DNA of 64,000 bases, from contig CM054154.1 of the NCBI GenBank assembly GCA_028751875.1, positions 52,555,476 through 52,619,475 on the forward strand, read 5' to 3'. The position numbers and the translations under genes were made by a program. Every line of letters starts with the position of its first letter. Within the stretch, counting starts at the first letter, position 1. Below are positions 35,496 through 48,726 of the stretch, one piece after another. The stretch comes from Rapana venosa. Lineage: Eukaryota > Mollusca > Gastropoda > Neogastropoda > Muricidae. Below the pieces are notes generated by a model. It was not told where the DNA came from, ran no database searches, and worked only from the letters and a program-made list of their open reading frames with translations.

Positions 35496-35641
35496 AATAA
35501 CTTCAATAAGACTAGGTAGCAGCAGCCAAAATTTTATATAGCATTTGTGTACAAAAAAATGGTATGTTTGTAAAGAACTTTTTAAAACAAACACAACTAA
35601 AAAAGAATTATGTCTCTATCTCTATTTTTTTTCAAAAGTTA

Positions 35642-35760
35642 TAACTATCACTCACACTGTTCACTGGTCCCGTAACCCGCCAGGGTCGTAGGGGCGCTGC
35701 ATGGTGGACGAACCGTGGACCAGCTGGCTCCACTTAGCACGGTCGTGGGCGAGTAACTAT
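35642..35760 (-). mobile_element. 105-bp LINE 3' end inserted in the complex repeat, with TAACTAT duplication
   Basis: TAACTAT at 35642-35648 and 35754-35760 flanks 105 bp that is absent from the otherwise matching copy at 50180-50230. The minus-strand insert reads DRAKWSQLVHGSS, like a LINE C-terminus, and carries CCTACGACCCTGGCGGGTTA. It is a severely 5'-truncated insertion. Confidence 0.65.
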
Positions 35761-36320
35761 ATAAGTGTCTAAAGATGGCGGTACATTTTTTTGCCAATTT
35801 AATTGTATGGAAGCCTTATTTGGAAAGGACCTATTGTGGAAAGCACTACAATCAACCCATGCAAATTTCCATATACAATGTCTATAATACTAATAATACC
35901 TACAAAATTACCAGCTCTCTATCTTGAAGGGGAAAAAAATATACTTTGTTAAAATAGCCTCATCGTGTGATTGGCAGTTTCCTCAAATTGCACGATAAGC
36001 CATGTTTGAGGTCCAACAGATTGTATAAGATAGCATCTTATGGCTACTTTTTTACTTTGCTTAAAATATATGCATATATATATTAGGTAGCGGCAGCCCC
36101 CCCGGCGAATACTGTCATCACTGCTGAAAAGTGGCAAATTTTCGGTCTTTTCACTTCCTTATTACTCCGCTTCTGTTTTACTGATTAAAAAACACTGTAT
36201 ATAAAAAAACAGTTCAATGTTTTTTCTTTTCATTGAGTGCATTTTTATTTCTGTGGCTTGCGTATCGTCAATGCGCAAAGCGTGTGAATGAGGTGTGCAT
36301 TCTGCTAAAAAATGCTGTGC

Positions 36321-36333
36321 GGCCGCCATTTTC
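36321..36333. promoter_or_regulatory. YY1-like motif (GGCCGCCATTTTC)
   Basis: The reverse complement is GAAAATGGCGGCC, a full YY1 consensus. Other YY1-like cores occur in the same repeat family at 35771-35781 (AAAGATGGCGG), 50171-50190 and 50581-50593 (CAAAATGGCCGCC). Such sites often mark transposon or housekeeping promoters. Confidence 0.4.
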
Positions 36334-37519
36334 ATGCACACAGACAAAACTTCAAAGAGACATGACCGCTTTGAATCCAATGCGTATTCGCAACAGACAA
36401 CTATTGTCCCTATATTTGGTATCATTGTGTTCAGATTTTATTGTAGAATATCAAGATGGGTGAAAGTTTGTTCATATCTGGCTAATTTTTGCGAAAAACA
36501 GGATTTTTGGCGGTACACAATCTCCGACGGCGGACTCCGAAGAACCTGTAGCTTAAAATATCCAATACTCAAGGTGAAAATCAAACTAGACGACCTATTT
36601 GTACTAATTTGGGAACGGGTTTTTATGTACTCATGAGCTGTCGTTCACCCGCAAACCAATAAAAGCGAAGTGTTGAAATCGCGGAAAGTTCATTAACGCA
36701 AGGGCAAGGATGAACGGACATTGCGAACCGATCTTGTCAAGGATCGACAAATTTGTTTAATTTACAGGGTAAATGTCATAAATGTTTCAATATAGATAAT
36801 CGATATAACAGTTTATTTATACAAAGATCACATGGTTTGCATAATAATTCGTGTGATCGTTGAAAACGAAGACTTAGAAAAGGACTATTACGATCGTTGT
36901 CATCTTCCGACATGTGCAAACTGGAAAGAAGAAAGCATGCCCGATTTCGTCAGATATTTCCACAAAATCACTTTACAAATTTACGATGATTGCAAAATAA
37001 GATAGTTTGAACGTATCTCTATACAATGTATTTTTTGGTAAGGTTACATGGTGAAATAGCAATCGTATTTAACGATTTGCTGAATGACCAGCCTAACCAA
37101 GAGAAGATAATCCGAGATTGTCGTGACTCGGTGATTTCGTGAAGCAAACGTTGTCCCCGTTTTTAGCTTTTGACCAATTCACACTTTAGTATCATTTTTG
37201 ATGAATTGAAAGTGGAGTTTAGTTTATTTTCTTTGTTTAGTTGTGCCTTGGGACTTTTGAGTTACGCAATCTTTCCATAAATTAATGTGATATCAATGAA
37301 TTTCTTCTCCGGCAACATATACAAGGTAGAGTTACATGTCAGTGCAGTAATATTCAATAGTGAGCTTATTATTATCTTTTGTATTATTATTACCATACAC
37401 AATACATATTACTTAGTGTCTATCAGCCTAGCATTCCCTTTTCCCCCCATTCATCTCCCCTTTTCCATTATCTTTCGGGGTTCTTCATTGGGCTTCCAAT
37501 TGCTAGCATATTATCTCTC

Positions 37520-37720
37520 TATCCACACACACTCACATCAATCACCACACCGCACACCACACAGTCCCTCTCACACGACTACACATCACACAACACCACA
37601 CACTCATCATATATATAAATATATATATATATATATAGATATCACACACACACACACACACACACATCTACATTCCCCACAACACACATCACACACACTC
37701 ACACACACACATCACACTGT
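37520..37720 (+). repeat. CA/AT microsatellite block inside the complex repeat
   Basis: CACACA runs, ATATATATAT at 37618-37636, then CACACA again. It corresponds in position to the compound microsatellite at 51889-52047 in the inverse copy. Confidence 0.85.
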
Positions 37721-40700
37721 GTCTGGTCGTTACTAACTAAAAACGCACTAGTTAAATACGCTCCGCTCTTCCTTCACTAACTACATCCCTTATTTCTAAA
37801 ACCTTTATCAATCTTGTGACCACATTTGTACTTGCCACTTCCTGACCAGCAGTTCTAGCTCAATTGATTGATGACTTTGTTGGATTTCTTATGTGATCAA
37901 CTCGTGTGTCCTTCCCTCTTATTTTCTTTGTCTATGCTAACAATTTTCCCATAACATAATACCTTTTAGTTTTCCCTTCACCTCTCTCTATTTCTGTAAA
38001 TGCGTACATAGAAATGGCAACATCAACTAAACAGCGTGAGGTCCATTTTTCTGGCAAACTCTACAACAGTTAGTCATCCAAAGGTGTTTGCAGATATTTG
38101 CAAGCCAATCTGCTGATTCAGTTATAGGTACTAAAGCAAGAAGAGTGAGAAGACATTTGTGATGAAACAGCCACATTTCCTCTGTCAACTCATTTGAATC
38201 TGGAGGCTTCCTGGGTTGCAGAGTGTCTTCTGACTAAGTAGGAAGTTGAAAGAAAATGCTACTACAGGATACAGACAATAGGAAGACATTTTTGTCCAAG
38301 CCAGTCCATATAGGACTGCTCGTGTATCATTTATAAGGATTTTTTTTGTGTGAAAAGTTTGACATTATCCAGCCAACCATGGGACATCATCGGGAAGACC
38401 CATCATGCCATCCCCTTCCACTGTGGAACTTTTGGATAAAAGCAGTTATAGCTTTTGACATAGCTCACGGCATAGGGAAAACACAACTAATGATAAGTAT
38501 CCCTGTGGTGGGAGCAATTGACAAGAATATTTGTGGAAGAGGCAGCCTTGTACACAACAGTGGATGCAAAAAATTACAAATAAGACATCAAAAGCTGCTT
38601 CAACTGCCTACAGAGCAAAATATAAAAAGATTGAATTGATTCCTTTGCTTTCTGTGGTCTTGTTTCTCCTTCATCATGAGTGTTTCATCATTAGCAGATT
38701 GAGTGCTTTGGTGTATGTCCAAGTGAATTTGGCTTCCTTTGCAGCTTCTGCATCCTCAGTGTTCCCTAGCACTGTAACATCAAATTTACACCAGCCCTAG
38801 TTCTCTCTGACATCAAGGTTCACAAAAAGTTTAGTGAGGAGCACTGAGCTGAGCCCCATTTCCTCCTGCACGAACCTGCTCCCCCCCCCTCTCTCTTTCT
38901 TACCACCTAATTGGTGCATTAGTGTAGCTGGTTCTCAGAAAGATATATCACAACATATTCAAATGTCATGCAATGTGATTAAATCTCTCTATCTCTAAAT
39001 AGGATTTATTCATCTGATTCTAATCATTAACAATTTGAGCTAACAACACTGATTTTTGTTTCTTTTATACCACCATGTTTTCACACAAAAACTACCATTC
39101 CTCACTTAACATATCTACTTTGCAAATATGTTCTGTCTACCGTATCTTACGCCACTTGCCGGCCATTCTTGAATCCTAAAACAACATTATATACATTTGA
39201 TCTGAAAAAAAACCAATAAATTAGTACTTTTTTAATAGCATAAACAACCAGATTTTTACACCACCAAATCTCGCGCGTAGTCAATATAATCTAACAGGTT
39301 CAAAGTTATTACTCAAAACTACCAGTACAGCCTTTTTTGGTCCCCGTCTCAGGGCATTTTAGGGTTTTTCGGCAAAACTCACCTACACCCTTACTCTGCG
39401 AAACAGTTGGTCTAGTACTAGCCTATACGACAAAAACTTTGACTATAATCTATGTAATGCATATCTTTTAAGCTCATCTACAGAAGCTCAGCCATAAGAT
39501 GCTAATCTTCATCCAACTTGTCTTGGACTCAAACATCGCTTTATCGTGCTTTTGCGTAGAGACCGCCAATTCACTACGAAGTGGCAATTTTAACAAGTTA
39601 TATCATTTTTCCCTCCCCCTTCAAGATACAGAGAGCTGTATTTTTTGTAGGTATTATTAGTATTACTAGACATTGTAATATGGAAAAATTTGCATGGGTG
39701 TGATTGTAGTGCATTCCACAAAGGGTCCCTCTTTCCAAATCAGTCTTCCATAACAGTTAAAATGGGCCGAAAATGTACGCATATTTATTTTAATGTGGGA
39801 TTAAAAAAAAATACATCTTTTAGATTGTCACACATATACAATTCAAAACAAACAAATTAACTTTTTCATCCAGCTCTCATGCACATCATCTCTTCGCATT
39901 CTCTACGCTTACAAGACTAACTAATATACTAGCTACACAAAGTAACAAAAGAATCATCATCATTTTACGTTGTCCAAGGACAAGATTTATAGATTACATA
40001 AATATATTTTTATTCCTAATATTTCGAAATGCGTCACTTCAACTTTCTACTAAGATTTTTATGTACGGAACCTTTCTTTTTCTGAAAATTTAGTAAACTC
40101 TGCATTTGCTTGCGCATTCTCCCAGCTTTTCCATTTCACATATATTTTTAGCTTCATTAGAGTAATATCTAACCAATCTCATGAGATATTTGTTTCTACC
40201 CACAATCCAATCATTTTATAAACATATGTAACTTTGCTAACAGTACCTTATGTATACCTCGACCACCATCATGTTGTATGTAATTTGCATCAGTGCAAAA
40301 GCGCTATTTCATCACATTATAAATAGGTCCTCACGTCCCTCACCAATGACACAACAGTTGGTGTCTTTAAACTTTATACTCACTTCTCCTCAAGTCCTGT
40401 CCACAGAATTCTGTACATACTGACACTCGCCCATAGAATATGGTTTTATCGTGTCTCTCTCTCCTTGCCACAAACATTGCAGTGTCATGATCATGTATCT
40501 TATCTTTCTTTAATATTTCTTTTGATTCTGTGGACTAAGATTCAACAATCTCTTCAGCTAAACCATTCAATTTAATTTATATTCACAGTCTTTCTATTTG
40601 TCAGTTTTAAATACTCCGTGGCCCGCTCACTTGGAATGGTAAGCTGTTCTTTCCCTAATTCTACGAAAGACGTAATTCGAGAATGTCTATTTTGCTCATC

Positions 40701-40899
40701 ACGTTCAATTTCATCTCTATACCTATACAGATCCTTTACCATCTTTTGATATCATCCCTCAAACTGCGATTGGTCTCTTTCCTTACTAAAAGTTGTCATC
40801 TCAGTTTCTCTATATTTTTTCTTTCTCTTGCTATCTTGTGGATCGATAGGCACACAGCTAAATACACATAGCAAAAAGCTTAATGTTGGAGTCACCTAT

Positions 40900-43450
40900 C
40901 CTCTCTTTCTTTCTCTTCGATACAATTCCTCAGGCAGGTATAACATCACCATTATCTTTGCAAGCAAGTGTATCTAACCAAAAGTAACCTTTGTTTCTGT
41001 TTCCACTCTTGTCATGATATATTGCAATTTGGTTCCCACTTTGAATTTTCATTTGAAATTGGTTCTGCTAATAACTGTTGCTTATTATGCCTTTGGATCC
41101 ACTTGTCGTCAAAATGTCGTTCATGTGAGTGAAACACGTTCCCTTCTCCAACAAAGCACTTTGGTTTTTTAAAAATTTGAAAACATTTTTGGGCCCCCTC
41201 ACACCGATCTAACACTCATCTACTATCAGTGGCACAGATGAATCATTAATGGCAATATCATTTTTTTTAAAATATTAATCTCACTTTTGTTTCTGTGTAT
41301 AAACTTTTTTAATCCATGCAAGTTTCAGTGATTGCATATACCTCTATAATCATCACATCTATACAGTACTCATATCTACTCCTCTATCTACCTAAATATC
41401 TTCATAATAAAAGATATATATATATTAAAAAATTGTTTATACTTATCATCTTAGTTCACATACCACCTTTTGTTATGCTTTGCACCGAGAGATAAGCCCT
41501 TTTATCTTATCTGCTTTCATTGCCCACACAACAATTTCAATACAATTTTTTTGCAACTGGGCAACTTGGAGCATCCGGGTACTTCTTCGCAATCAAATCA
41601 GTAAGTACACAGCTATTTTAGAGTATTACTACAGTTAGTAAAGCACTGCTGACTTCTACACAAAGGTTGTATATTAATCTTTTAGGAGACCATAACTAAA
41701 TAGTTTTTTTTAACTTCAATATAGAGATACTCGTTTAATTTCACTTCGTCATACTACGGGCTGTTTCGTGACACCAAGATTTATTAAGGATTCTTATATT
41801 CTATGGATTCCACTCATTTTTGTGTTTGTGGTAAGTTAGGTTATTAAACGAATTCTTTCTTGCTCTAGCCTAGTGTCCCACATCTTTCTAGTCTTTAATC
41901 AAAGTTAACTTAAAGCCTTGAAAAATCCTCAAAAGTTTCAATCGCGCTTTGAAAAAGCCACTTCATACTGAATGCTGTCTCCCTCTAGAGTGACCACTGA
42001 TCGTATCATCTAGAAAACTGACATATCTTTAGTTACGTATTTGCTATCTTTCTATGCCTCTCAATTATCTCGTTCTCATTTTCCTCTACACAGCAGGCAT
42101 CGTACTTCCTCGCGTCATAACAACACTTAAGAGGATCTGCGCAGCAGATTTGGGTCACCTTGATGGCATCCCCTTTCCATATAGATCTCCTGACAGCTAC
42201 CGTTCATTACTTCACAGTTTACACACACTAATTTATTAAAATTTTCACGTTGAGTTCTGTGAGTCTGTTGTGTGTAGCCAGACACCCAGCTTTTGCACCC
42301 CTTCCCCAATACCAAAGTATTTTAAACATTTTTGCACAACTCCCAGTCTACAGAATCAAATGTCCTCTTCTGACAGTCTACTGACACCAGTAAGCCACCC
42401 AGGCAATTGCTCGTTTACTTCCCTAAATAGATTAGTAATGAAGTCATGAATTAAAATTAAATCATGTGTATAGTGTCTCCTATGTTCTCCCTGGGACAAA
42501 TCCTCAATTTGGTCTTTATTAATTAACCCTCTCCAACAACTTTAACACTTCTCGCTTCTTCGCAATCCCATCAGAGCCTGACTTCTAACTATGTCCACTT
42601 TTACGCGAGTGAAACCGCCTGCCAATTCTTTTAAAACTACCTTCCTCTGAGTTTTATCGCCTCTTTTTAGGTCTAGAAAATTATTAGCCTTTCTTTTGTG
42701 AGCATTCAGAACATTACCCCATTACAAAGCTTCATTGTTAGTGAGTGAATCACAAAATCCTATCTTTCGTCTCTTTGCCCTCCAAAAGAAGTTACATAAC
42801 ACTTACAGTCTCGACCCTCCGTCCTGTTCACATGTGCTTTTGTCCCGTTTATCCTTCACACTTTTTCAGACTATCTTTTAGGCTTCCTCTAGGTGATTAA
42901 TCCTTTCCAGCTGTCTGATTGCTGCCTCTAGTTATTTTTTGGAAGGCATCTAAGAATGTCCCTGTATCAAATTTATCTCTGTCTCTTTTCACGCATATCC
43001 TAGTGGGTTTTTTATTTTTAATTTATAGATCACTTCTTGTTCTCTCATAACATACGTCTGGTTTTTGTCAAAGAACTCCCTTGTCTGTCGTGATCTACGG
43101 TTTAACATTTTGCTACTAACAAAATTCCGTTGAGCGAGCTAAGACATCAAGTATTTTTGCTTTATTTCTCCTCTCCTTGTAACAGCCCTAATTTGCTCTC
43201 GATCTAGAATAACCCTTCCATTTTTGTCTATCTGTATCATTTCCTCCTTTTTCCTCGTCAACAAGTTCACAGACTTCAGCCTACATAAAAACGTCTTCTC
43301 GCTACTACAACCTGGTACGTCTTTTTCAGTTCCTCTTCATAGGTATATATTCTCTTTTGTTTTTCCCAAAATACCATGGGTAATCGTTACTCTTCTCTTA
43401 CTACGCATTCGACCAAGTATCTAGAATAGTAAAAGAATTACTTGCTGCGT
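40900..43450 (-). mobile_element. Decayed L1/Tx1-like LINE reverse transcriptase
   Basis: Minus-strand blocks in order: an endonuclease-RT linker near 43220-43000; a block near 42500-42400 (EDLSQGEHRRH, LILIHDFITNL) like the QRGFxxGR-IxENIxLIxDxI region; a decayed palm near 42370-42290 (KCLKYFGIGEGVQK from successive frames); and MERGCHQGDPN near 42170, the RQGDPxSPYLF motif of L1/Tx1-type RTs. The thumb and C-terminal parts are increasingly corrupted to about 40900 (FVGEGNVFHSHERH near 41150). The GCxQGDP motif and its surroundings separate it from the CR1- and RTE-like elements here. Stops and frameshifts are dense. An endonuclease upstream (43450-44350) is possible but not resolvable. Confidence 0.6.
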
Positions 43451-44499
43451 ATTCGCAAGAACACCTGATTTGAATCATTCTTCCTAAGCTACTCAACTCT
43501 ATTTCACTGTTGATATTGGCAATAATGCATAATTGTCTCTTTTTCAACACTCTTTGATTACTCATATCATTAACTAACTGTACATAATTCTTCTATATCT
43601 TTAAGTAATGCAGATGTTAAATTTTCAAAACCCTTTTGTTGTTTTTTTCTTGCTTTTTTTGAAATCAAAATCCTATCAAAAAAATCAAAGAGTGGTACTT
43701 CATACTAAAGAAATGTCTGTGTCCTTTTATCCTGGTATCAAAGTATCTGATCACTGAGAACACAACCCTAATCTACTCTTCGGAACATCGGTGGCTAGTT
43801 CTCTCTCCAGGTGCTAAACGGGTTACTGCTTTGGTTTTCTACATTCCCGCCATACTATCTTCTAGCTCAGAGTGTTAGCCATCAATTTCACTACTGCCTC
43901 CTGTGCTTAATCCTTATTACTTCCTATCAACTTTATGAGTTATGGTAAGGAAGATTTGGGTTAAGAACTAAAGTTCTAGTCACGTCCTGAAGACTGCAGC
44001 TCTCTTCAATTTGACTGAAATACTCTCTCAAAAAAATTATGGTTCATCCATATTAGTCCATAATATTCAACTAAGAAAAATCTTTTCCCATTATATCTAT
44101 GTCATATCAAATACATAATAGTTTACTCCTCTGGGCCTGTCCTTTCAACTGATTTTTTAAAATCCGAATTTCAAATTATTGTTAATAAGTATGCCACATT
44201 CCCTCTGACTTAAGCAATTCTTGGATGCAAAGTACACATTCATATTCCCCATTCTGATCTAATTAATCTGTCCTAATTTATTTCGTGAAATGATATCTTG
44301 TAACAAATAATTATGGATGTAATCTGCTTTCTGTCTCAAGAAAACTGGAAGACAGCCTTTTCTCCTTTCTTATCATTACCAATGCCTTGACAAGTCATGA
44401 TGCTATTTTAGTCTTTCATATTGGTTAAGTTATCATATAGCAATTATGTGCCTGTCACAGTTTTTTCAGTTGTGCATTAACCGTTTTTTACAAAAGGCA

Positions 44500-46480
44500 A
44501 AACAAACCCTTTTGTGTTCGACTAAATTCTAACACATAAAATACTAGACATTCATACCTTAACACCACATCACACTATCTGCTACTAATACGTAAATACA
44601 CTCATAGCCCACACAATCTCATCAAATCTACAACAAAACCAACAACCACCAAAAACCACCCAACAAAAAATTTGGACTAACTGAAATACTAACCAAATTA
44701 GCCTCGACTACGTCATGACTGGGACAGATGATAAAATCCAATGGTAATCAAATTATCTATCAACCCTTAACATCGAAACTGCTTAAGCCACCCCACACAA
44801 CAGTAAGCACATACCTAGCCCAACCAACATGGATATCTAATCTCTTAACACCCTCATGAAAAACAGGGTAGTCACCGCCATCGGTCCTTGGTCAAGGCCC
44901 AGTGATCAACTGTATCTGCCACCCCAGTGTCCCCCACGGAGTGGCCGCGAGTCACACGAGAGGCAGAGGCCACCCGAACCTGTAGTTTGGTAGCACTGAC
45001 ATGAACAACCTCCCAGTACATCACCCTGCCTCCCCCCCCCCTCCGCCCCCCCTCTCCTCCCTGCACCCTTTGGGTGGCTGTGGCACAGATAAGAGAGAGA
45101 GAAGAGCACACGGCACCGGCCCTTCCCTTCAATATCTCCCGAAGAGCAGAGCTTCATTGCGAACTATACGCGCACCCACGTCTCTCTTCCCCCTCTCTGC
45201 GTGTGCTCACCGTCTGCCGCACGCACATCCACACCACCCACACACTCATCACACACAAGCACATTCACATCTCCATAGTCATTGTTATCTGTACCCGTAT
45301 GCATCCATCCCACACTCCCTGAACCCCACCTCGCACCAAAGCCCCCAAAACTAGCAAAACGAAAAATAAACCACAACTCACCATTCCCAGCGCCGAAAGA
45401 CGCACGTCCCCTCAACCCCTCTCCATCTCCCAAAGAAAGCTTTCCAACGAAATTGGTAGTGCCCTCAGGGTTGCCAGCATCCTCATTTTCATGTTTCCAT
45501 CTCCCACCAGCACCACGTCAGGCATACTCATTGCCCGCTCCTCTCATTCAATTCTCAGTATTCAATATCAGTCCACCCCAAAATCTGCTATACCAGTTCC
45601 ACACACCTCCTCTCAAACTTTTGGCCACTGCCAAGCGAAAAAAGGCCACCAATGGTCCATAGTACCCCAAATCACTCCCCCCTCCACAAGAGCCATTTCC
45701 CACCAAGCCTTGCTGGGTCAAACAAACCCCTCTATTTTTCGATCCATTCCATCATCCCAGTCTCCCAAAAAAAGCACAAAAAAATACAATAAACTGAATG
45801 TACACAATAAATAAGCATCTACATCCTCATAAGAGGAAATGCTTAAACTCCTGTATACGAAATAAAAATGCAAAAAAGTACACAGAGCGGGACGTCTCTA
45901 ATCCATCCCAGTGTATCCAACATCACAACCTGGTCGCCAAGAACCATAAATATCAGGCTAGGTCGTTCCACAAACAGAAAAACATTGTAAACATGCCTGA
46001 CCAACTATCTAACAGGGGGATAGAACTGGAAGCAGAGAACAAGCAAGAGATGCCAGAGAGGTACAGGAAACGGCCAGAATCCCATAAAGAATTGGATAGG
46101 AAAGAAAGCGAGGGAAAAATTCCAGCAGTTTCCAGAACGGTGCGAGGCCACTTATCCTGAAATAGCTCTCCGCGCTTCCACGGCTGTTCCTTCAAACCAT
46201 TCCACCCCTCAAACTTCCCCAAGGAACAAGCATACAAAGGATATACACAAAAACTTCCCATGAAAACCTTTTGAACCTACACTTCCATAAAGGTACCCCC
46301 TCTTTATCCCTACCTCCCCACTTAACACACCCACACCTCACACACCCACACTACACACCCAAACAGAACTTCCCCGGGTTTCCCACACCCTTTGCAACCT
46401 CACTCTGGAATCTCCCCGGGCCCAAAAAAGGTACGAAAAGACAAAATTTTAAATTTTCATCTAAGATTTTTCAATAAAAT
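44500..46480. other. C/A-rich, G-poor stretch without recognised genes
   Basis: Marked shortage of G on the plus strand with ACC/CAC/CCA-rich text, for example 44640-44700 and 46270-46400. Between them, 45000-45150 and 46000-46200 are more balanced. Frames of 100-130 aa are Pro/His/Ser-rich with no domain I recognise. It resembles, in milder form, the compositional bias at 1-1800. Sequence reliability is uncertain. Confidence 0.45.
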
Positions 46481-46827
46481 TTGCAGCGACGGTTTAATAA
46501 ATAAAAAAACCACAAAAACAAACTATGCCGTGATGTCCAAAGGACACCAGTAGAAGGATAATGGCGGAAATAGAAGATACCAGAAAAAAGTAACAGTGCA
46601 TAAAATCTCCAAAAGTCGATTTCTCTTGCTGTTGATCCCCCCAATAAATAATGTTCAGGGGCAAAGTCATTGTTTTCATTTGGCTCCAACAGCAAACAAT
46701 AAACAATATCGCATGTTCGTACACAGAAAGCGCCCGTAGATACTGTATCTCCTCAGGAATGGTGTTCTTGTGTGTTAATCACAGCATTTGCTAATGTCTG
46801 TGGTTCTCCCATCCAAACAGCATTGGA

Positions 46828-46912
46828 CTTCAATTAAAGAGACAACAAAGATAGTTATGTACCACAGCTTCAATTAAAGATACAACAAAGCGCGCTAATT
46901 ATGCACCACATC
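46828..46912 (+). repeat. Two-copy tandem repeat of about 40 bp
   Basis: CTTCAATTAAAGAGACAACA at 46828 and its variant (GATACAACA) at 46868, each followed by a TTATG.ACCACA block. No coding meaning seen. Confidence 0.75.
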
Positions 46913-47219
46913 TTGCGGCTGTCCCTGCAGCCGCAGTGTGAGGCAACATTGGTTCTGCCTCCCTCTGCCTAACATTCCTTGGATCAGATCAGACCACCAA
47001 CGTCTGGCACACGCGTTAAAGATCCATCCACCCACTGCAGCAGAGTGACTAACTGCGCCTGCAGCATGAAGGACACCAAAACTCCGTGCACGCTATCTGC
47101 CACTACCTTAAAGGTCTTCAAAACGCTGTTGAGCACTATGACAGTATACCACCCCCAAACCAGGAATTTAATGCCATGGAATTGGTTTGGAAGAAGTACA
47201 GCATGCTTATTTAAGAGTA

Positions 47220-47275
47220 ATGAATTAATCAATCAATCAATCAATCAATTAATCAATCAATTAAAGAATCAAACA
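47220..47275 (+). repeat. (AATC)n tail-like repeat
   Basis: Repeated AATC/AATT units following TTTAAGAGTAATG. They may be the 3' tail of an unrecognised retroelement covering part of 46980-47220; no RT sequence was identified. Confidence 0.5.
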
Positions 47276-47419
47276 ACCCAACATTAAAAGTGTACAAAGA
47301 GTGTTCACACTAACTAGTTTACTGGAATTCACTTCTCTCCCCCTCTCACCCAGGATCCCCCTGCAAGTGGAAGAACCACCTACATGTTGACCTACACCAT
47401 TCGTGCCTCCCATCCCCAC

Positions 47420-47495
47420 CCATCCCCCCACCCCCCCCCCCCCCCCCCCCCCCCCACAAAAAAAAAAAAAAAAAAAAAGATGGGGGGGGGGCGGA
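47420..47495 (+). repeat. Poly-C and poly-A runs
   Basis: About 25 C followed by about 19 A and a short G run. Confidence 0.9.
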
Positions 47496-47907
47496 AGGAA
47501 CACCCTGTGGACAATGAAGCATGCATATCATCATGTTTGACAAACTATTAGAAGATAACCATTGTGTCGAGTCCAAGCCTTTCACCCAAAAATGAAAAGA
47601 ATTATTTCCACTACACTCACTTGCCCTTGCACCTACAGAAGCGCAATATGGCCAACATCTGAAAGTGATCAGTTATATCACACCAACGCACTACCCATAT
47701 ATACATCAGAACATAACACTGCACAGAGATATAGCTTTCATGAGACAAACAGCCAAAGTCATATTTAGCTATGTCATAGTTATGAAAATCTGGTCACCGG
47801 CAGAAAAGAAACAGTGACAACTACAGCGTCTAAAATCGAAGCAAAACAACGAGTGTAGCCCCCCTCTCCCCCCCCTTCCATACACATAGGCACAAGAGAG
47901 TTAGATA

Positions 47908-48060
47908 ACGATAACGAAATTTTATTGCCGTCAAGCTGATAAGCTTATACAGCAGCGAAGCGTTGCAGCACAGCGCAATTACATGACATGGAAACCACGG
48001 CATTAATCTTCATAATGTACAGCCAATCACGAAACTCTTTACTCTCCAGATTTGTTATGA
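47908..48060 (-). mobile_element. Retroelement 3' end with (GTTATC)n tail
   Basis: The minus strand reads CTTCGCTGCTGTATAAGCTT, ATCAGCTTGACGGCAATAAA, then ATTTCGTTATCGTTATC. AATAAAA followed by a hexamer repeat is a typical non-LTR or SINE end. Only the last 100-150 bp is recognisable. Confidence 0.45.
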
Positions 48061-48137
48061 TATTTTGCGCCTTTCTTGTGCCAAGTCTCTGCCACACACA
48101 CTGTCAGCCAAGGTAAATCTGCAGGAGATCACGAAGA

Positions 48138-48139
48138 GT

Positions 48140-48195
<56 letters not shown>

Positions 48196-48240
48196 ATGAC
48201 AATGACAATAGTTTATTGTGATTTAAGCTGTGAAGCCCAT
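48138..48240 (-). mobile_element. (GA)n repeat and SINE-B-like 3' end with (CATTGT)n tail
   Basis: On the minus strand CACAATAAACTATTGTCATT runs into GTCATTGTC and then (CT)n. The tail equals that of SINE family B, but the body (GGGCTTCACAGCTTAAAT) differs, so it is a related subfamily or another element with the same tail. Confidence 0.5.
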
Positions 48241-48504
48241 TCACAAGGGGACAGTGGGAAGGGGACTGGGCACAACACATAAATTGAACAATAACAACAA
48301 CAACAGCAACAAATATGGTTGTAGCCCAACTGATCTTCATGGCATGGATTCCACGTCATGGTACAGAGATAGAAATCCAGAATCAGACACAGCATTGCAG
48401 CAAAGTGTTCAGTCAGGCAGGGCCACTGGCTCCTGCTAGTTTGTTACACAAAACACGTGAGGAAAACGAAACTGGCGAGGACACGTATGCGGCAGTCCGT
48501 TTAT

Positions 48505-48579
<75 letters not shown>

Positions 48580-48700
48580 CGCACGCACGCACGCTCGCAC
48601 ACACACACACACACGCGCGCGCGCGCTCGCACACACACGCACACACAAACACACACGCGCACGCACGCACGCGCGCGCGCACGCACATGCACACACCTAT
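48505..48700 (+). repeat. Compound microsatellite: (CT)n then (CACG/CA)n
   Basis: About 35 CT units, then CACG, CA and CG repeats. Overlapping Ser/Leu, Thr/His and Arg/Glu frames on both strands are artefacts. Confidence 0.95.
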
Positions 48701-48726
48701 TCCAAAATAGGCAGTCACAATTACAG

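Larger units (their letters stand above)
35505..39800 (+). repeat. Complex dispersed repeat, copy 1, with inverted arms
   Basis: The arm 35760-36080 (ATGGAAGCCTTATTTGGAAA, CACTACAATCAACCCATGCA, AATACTAATAATACCTACAA) is the inverted complement of 39440-39780, with scattered differences. The segments 37060-37440, 37790-38960 and 39130-39430 all match the reverse complement of 50140-52605. One block codes, in a broken frame, a sequence equivalent to the minus-strand KAVIAFENRHRKTHNDMYQW block at 51250-51190. The unit exceeds 4 kb, carries YY1-like sites and holds a microsatellite at the same internal position in both copies. Inverted arms suggest a DNA transposon or foldback element, but I recognise no transposase. 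36160-37060 has no counterpart in copy 2. Confidence 0.65.

Noticed and set aside
36233..36636. Overlapping 76- and 113-aa plus frames as a possible gene
   Set aside because: No domain, no splice context, and inside a repeat-associated interval with YY1-like sites. It could be unique host sequence, but there is no coding support.
45001..46160. Frames of 100-126 aa
   Set aside because: C/A-rich low-complexity origin, no recognisable motif, overlapping frames on both strands.
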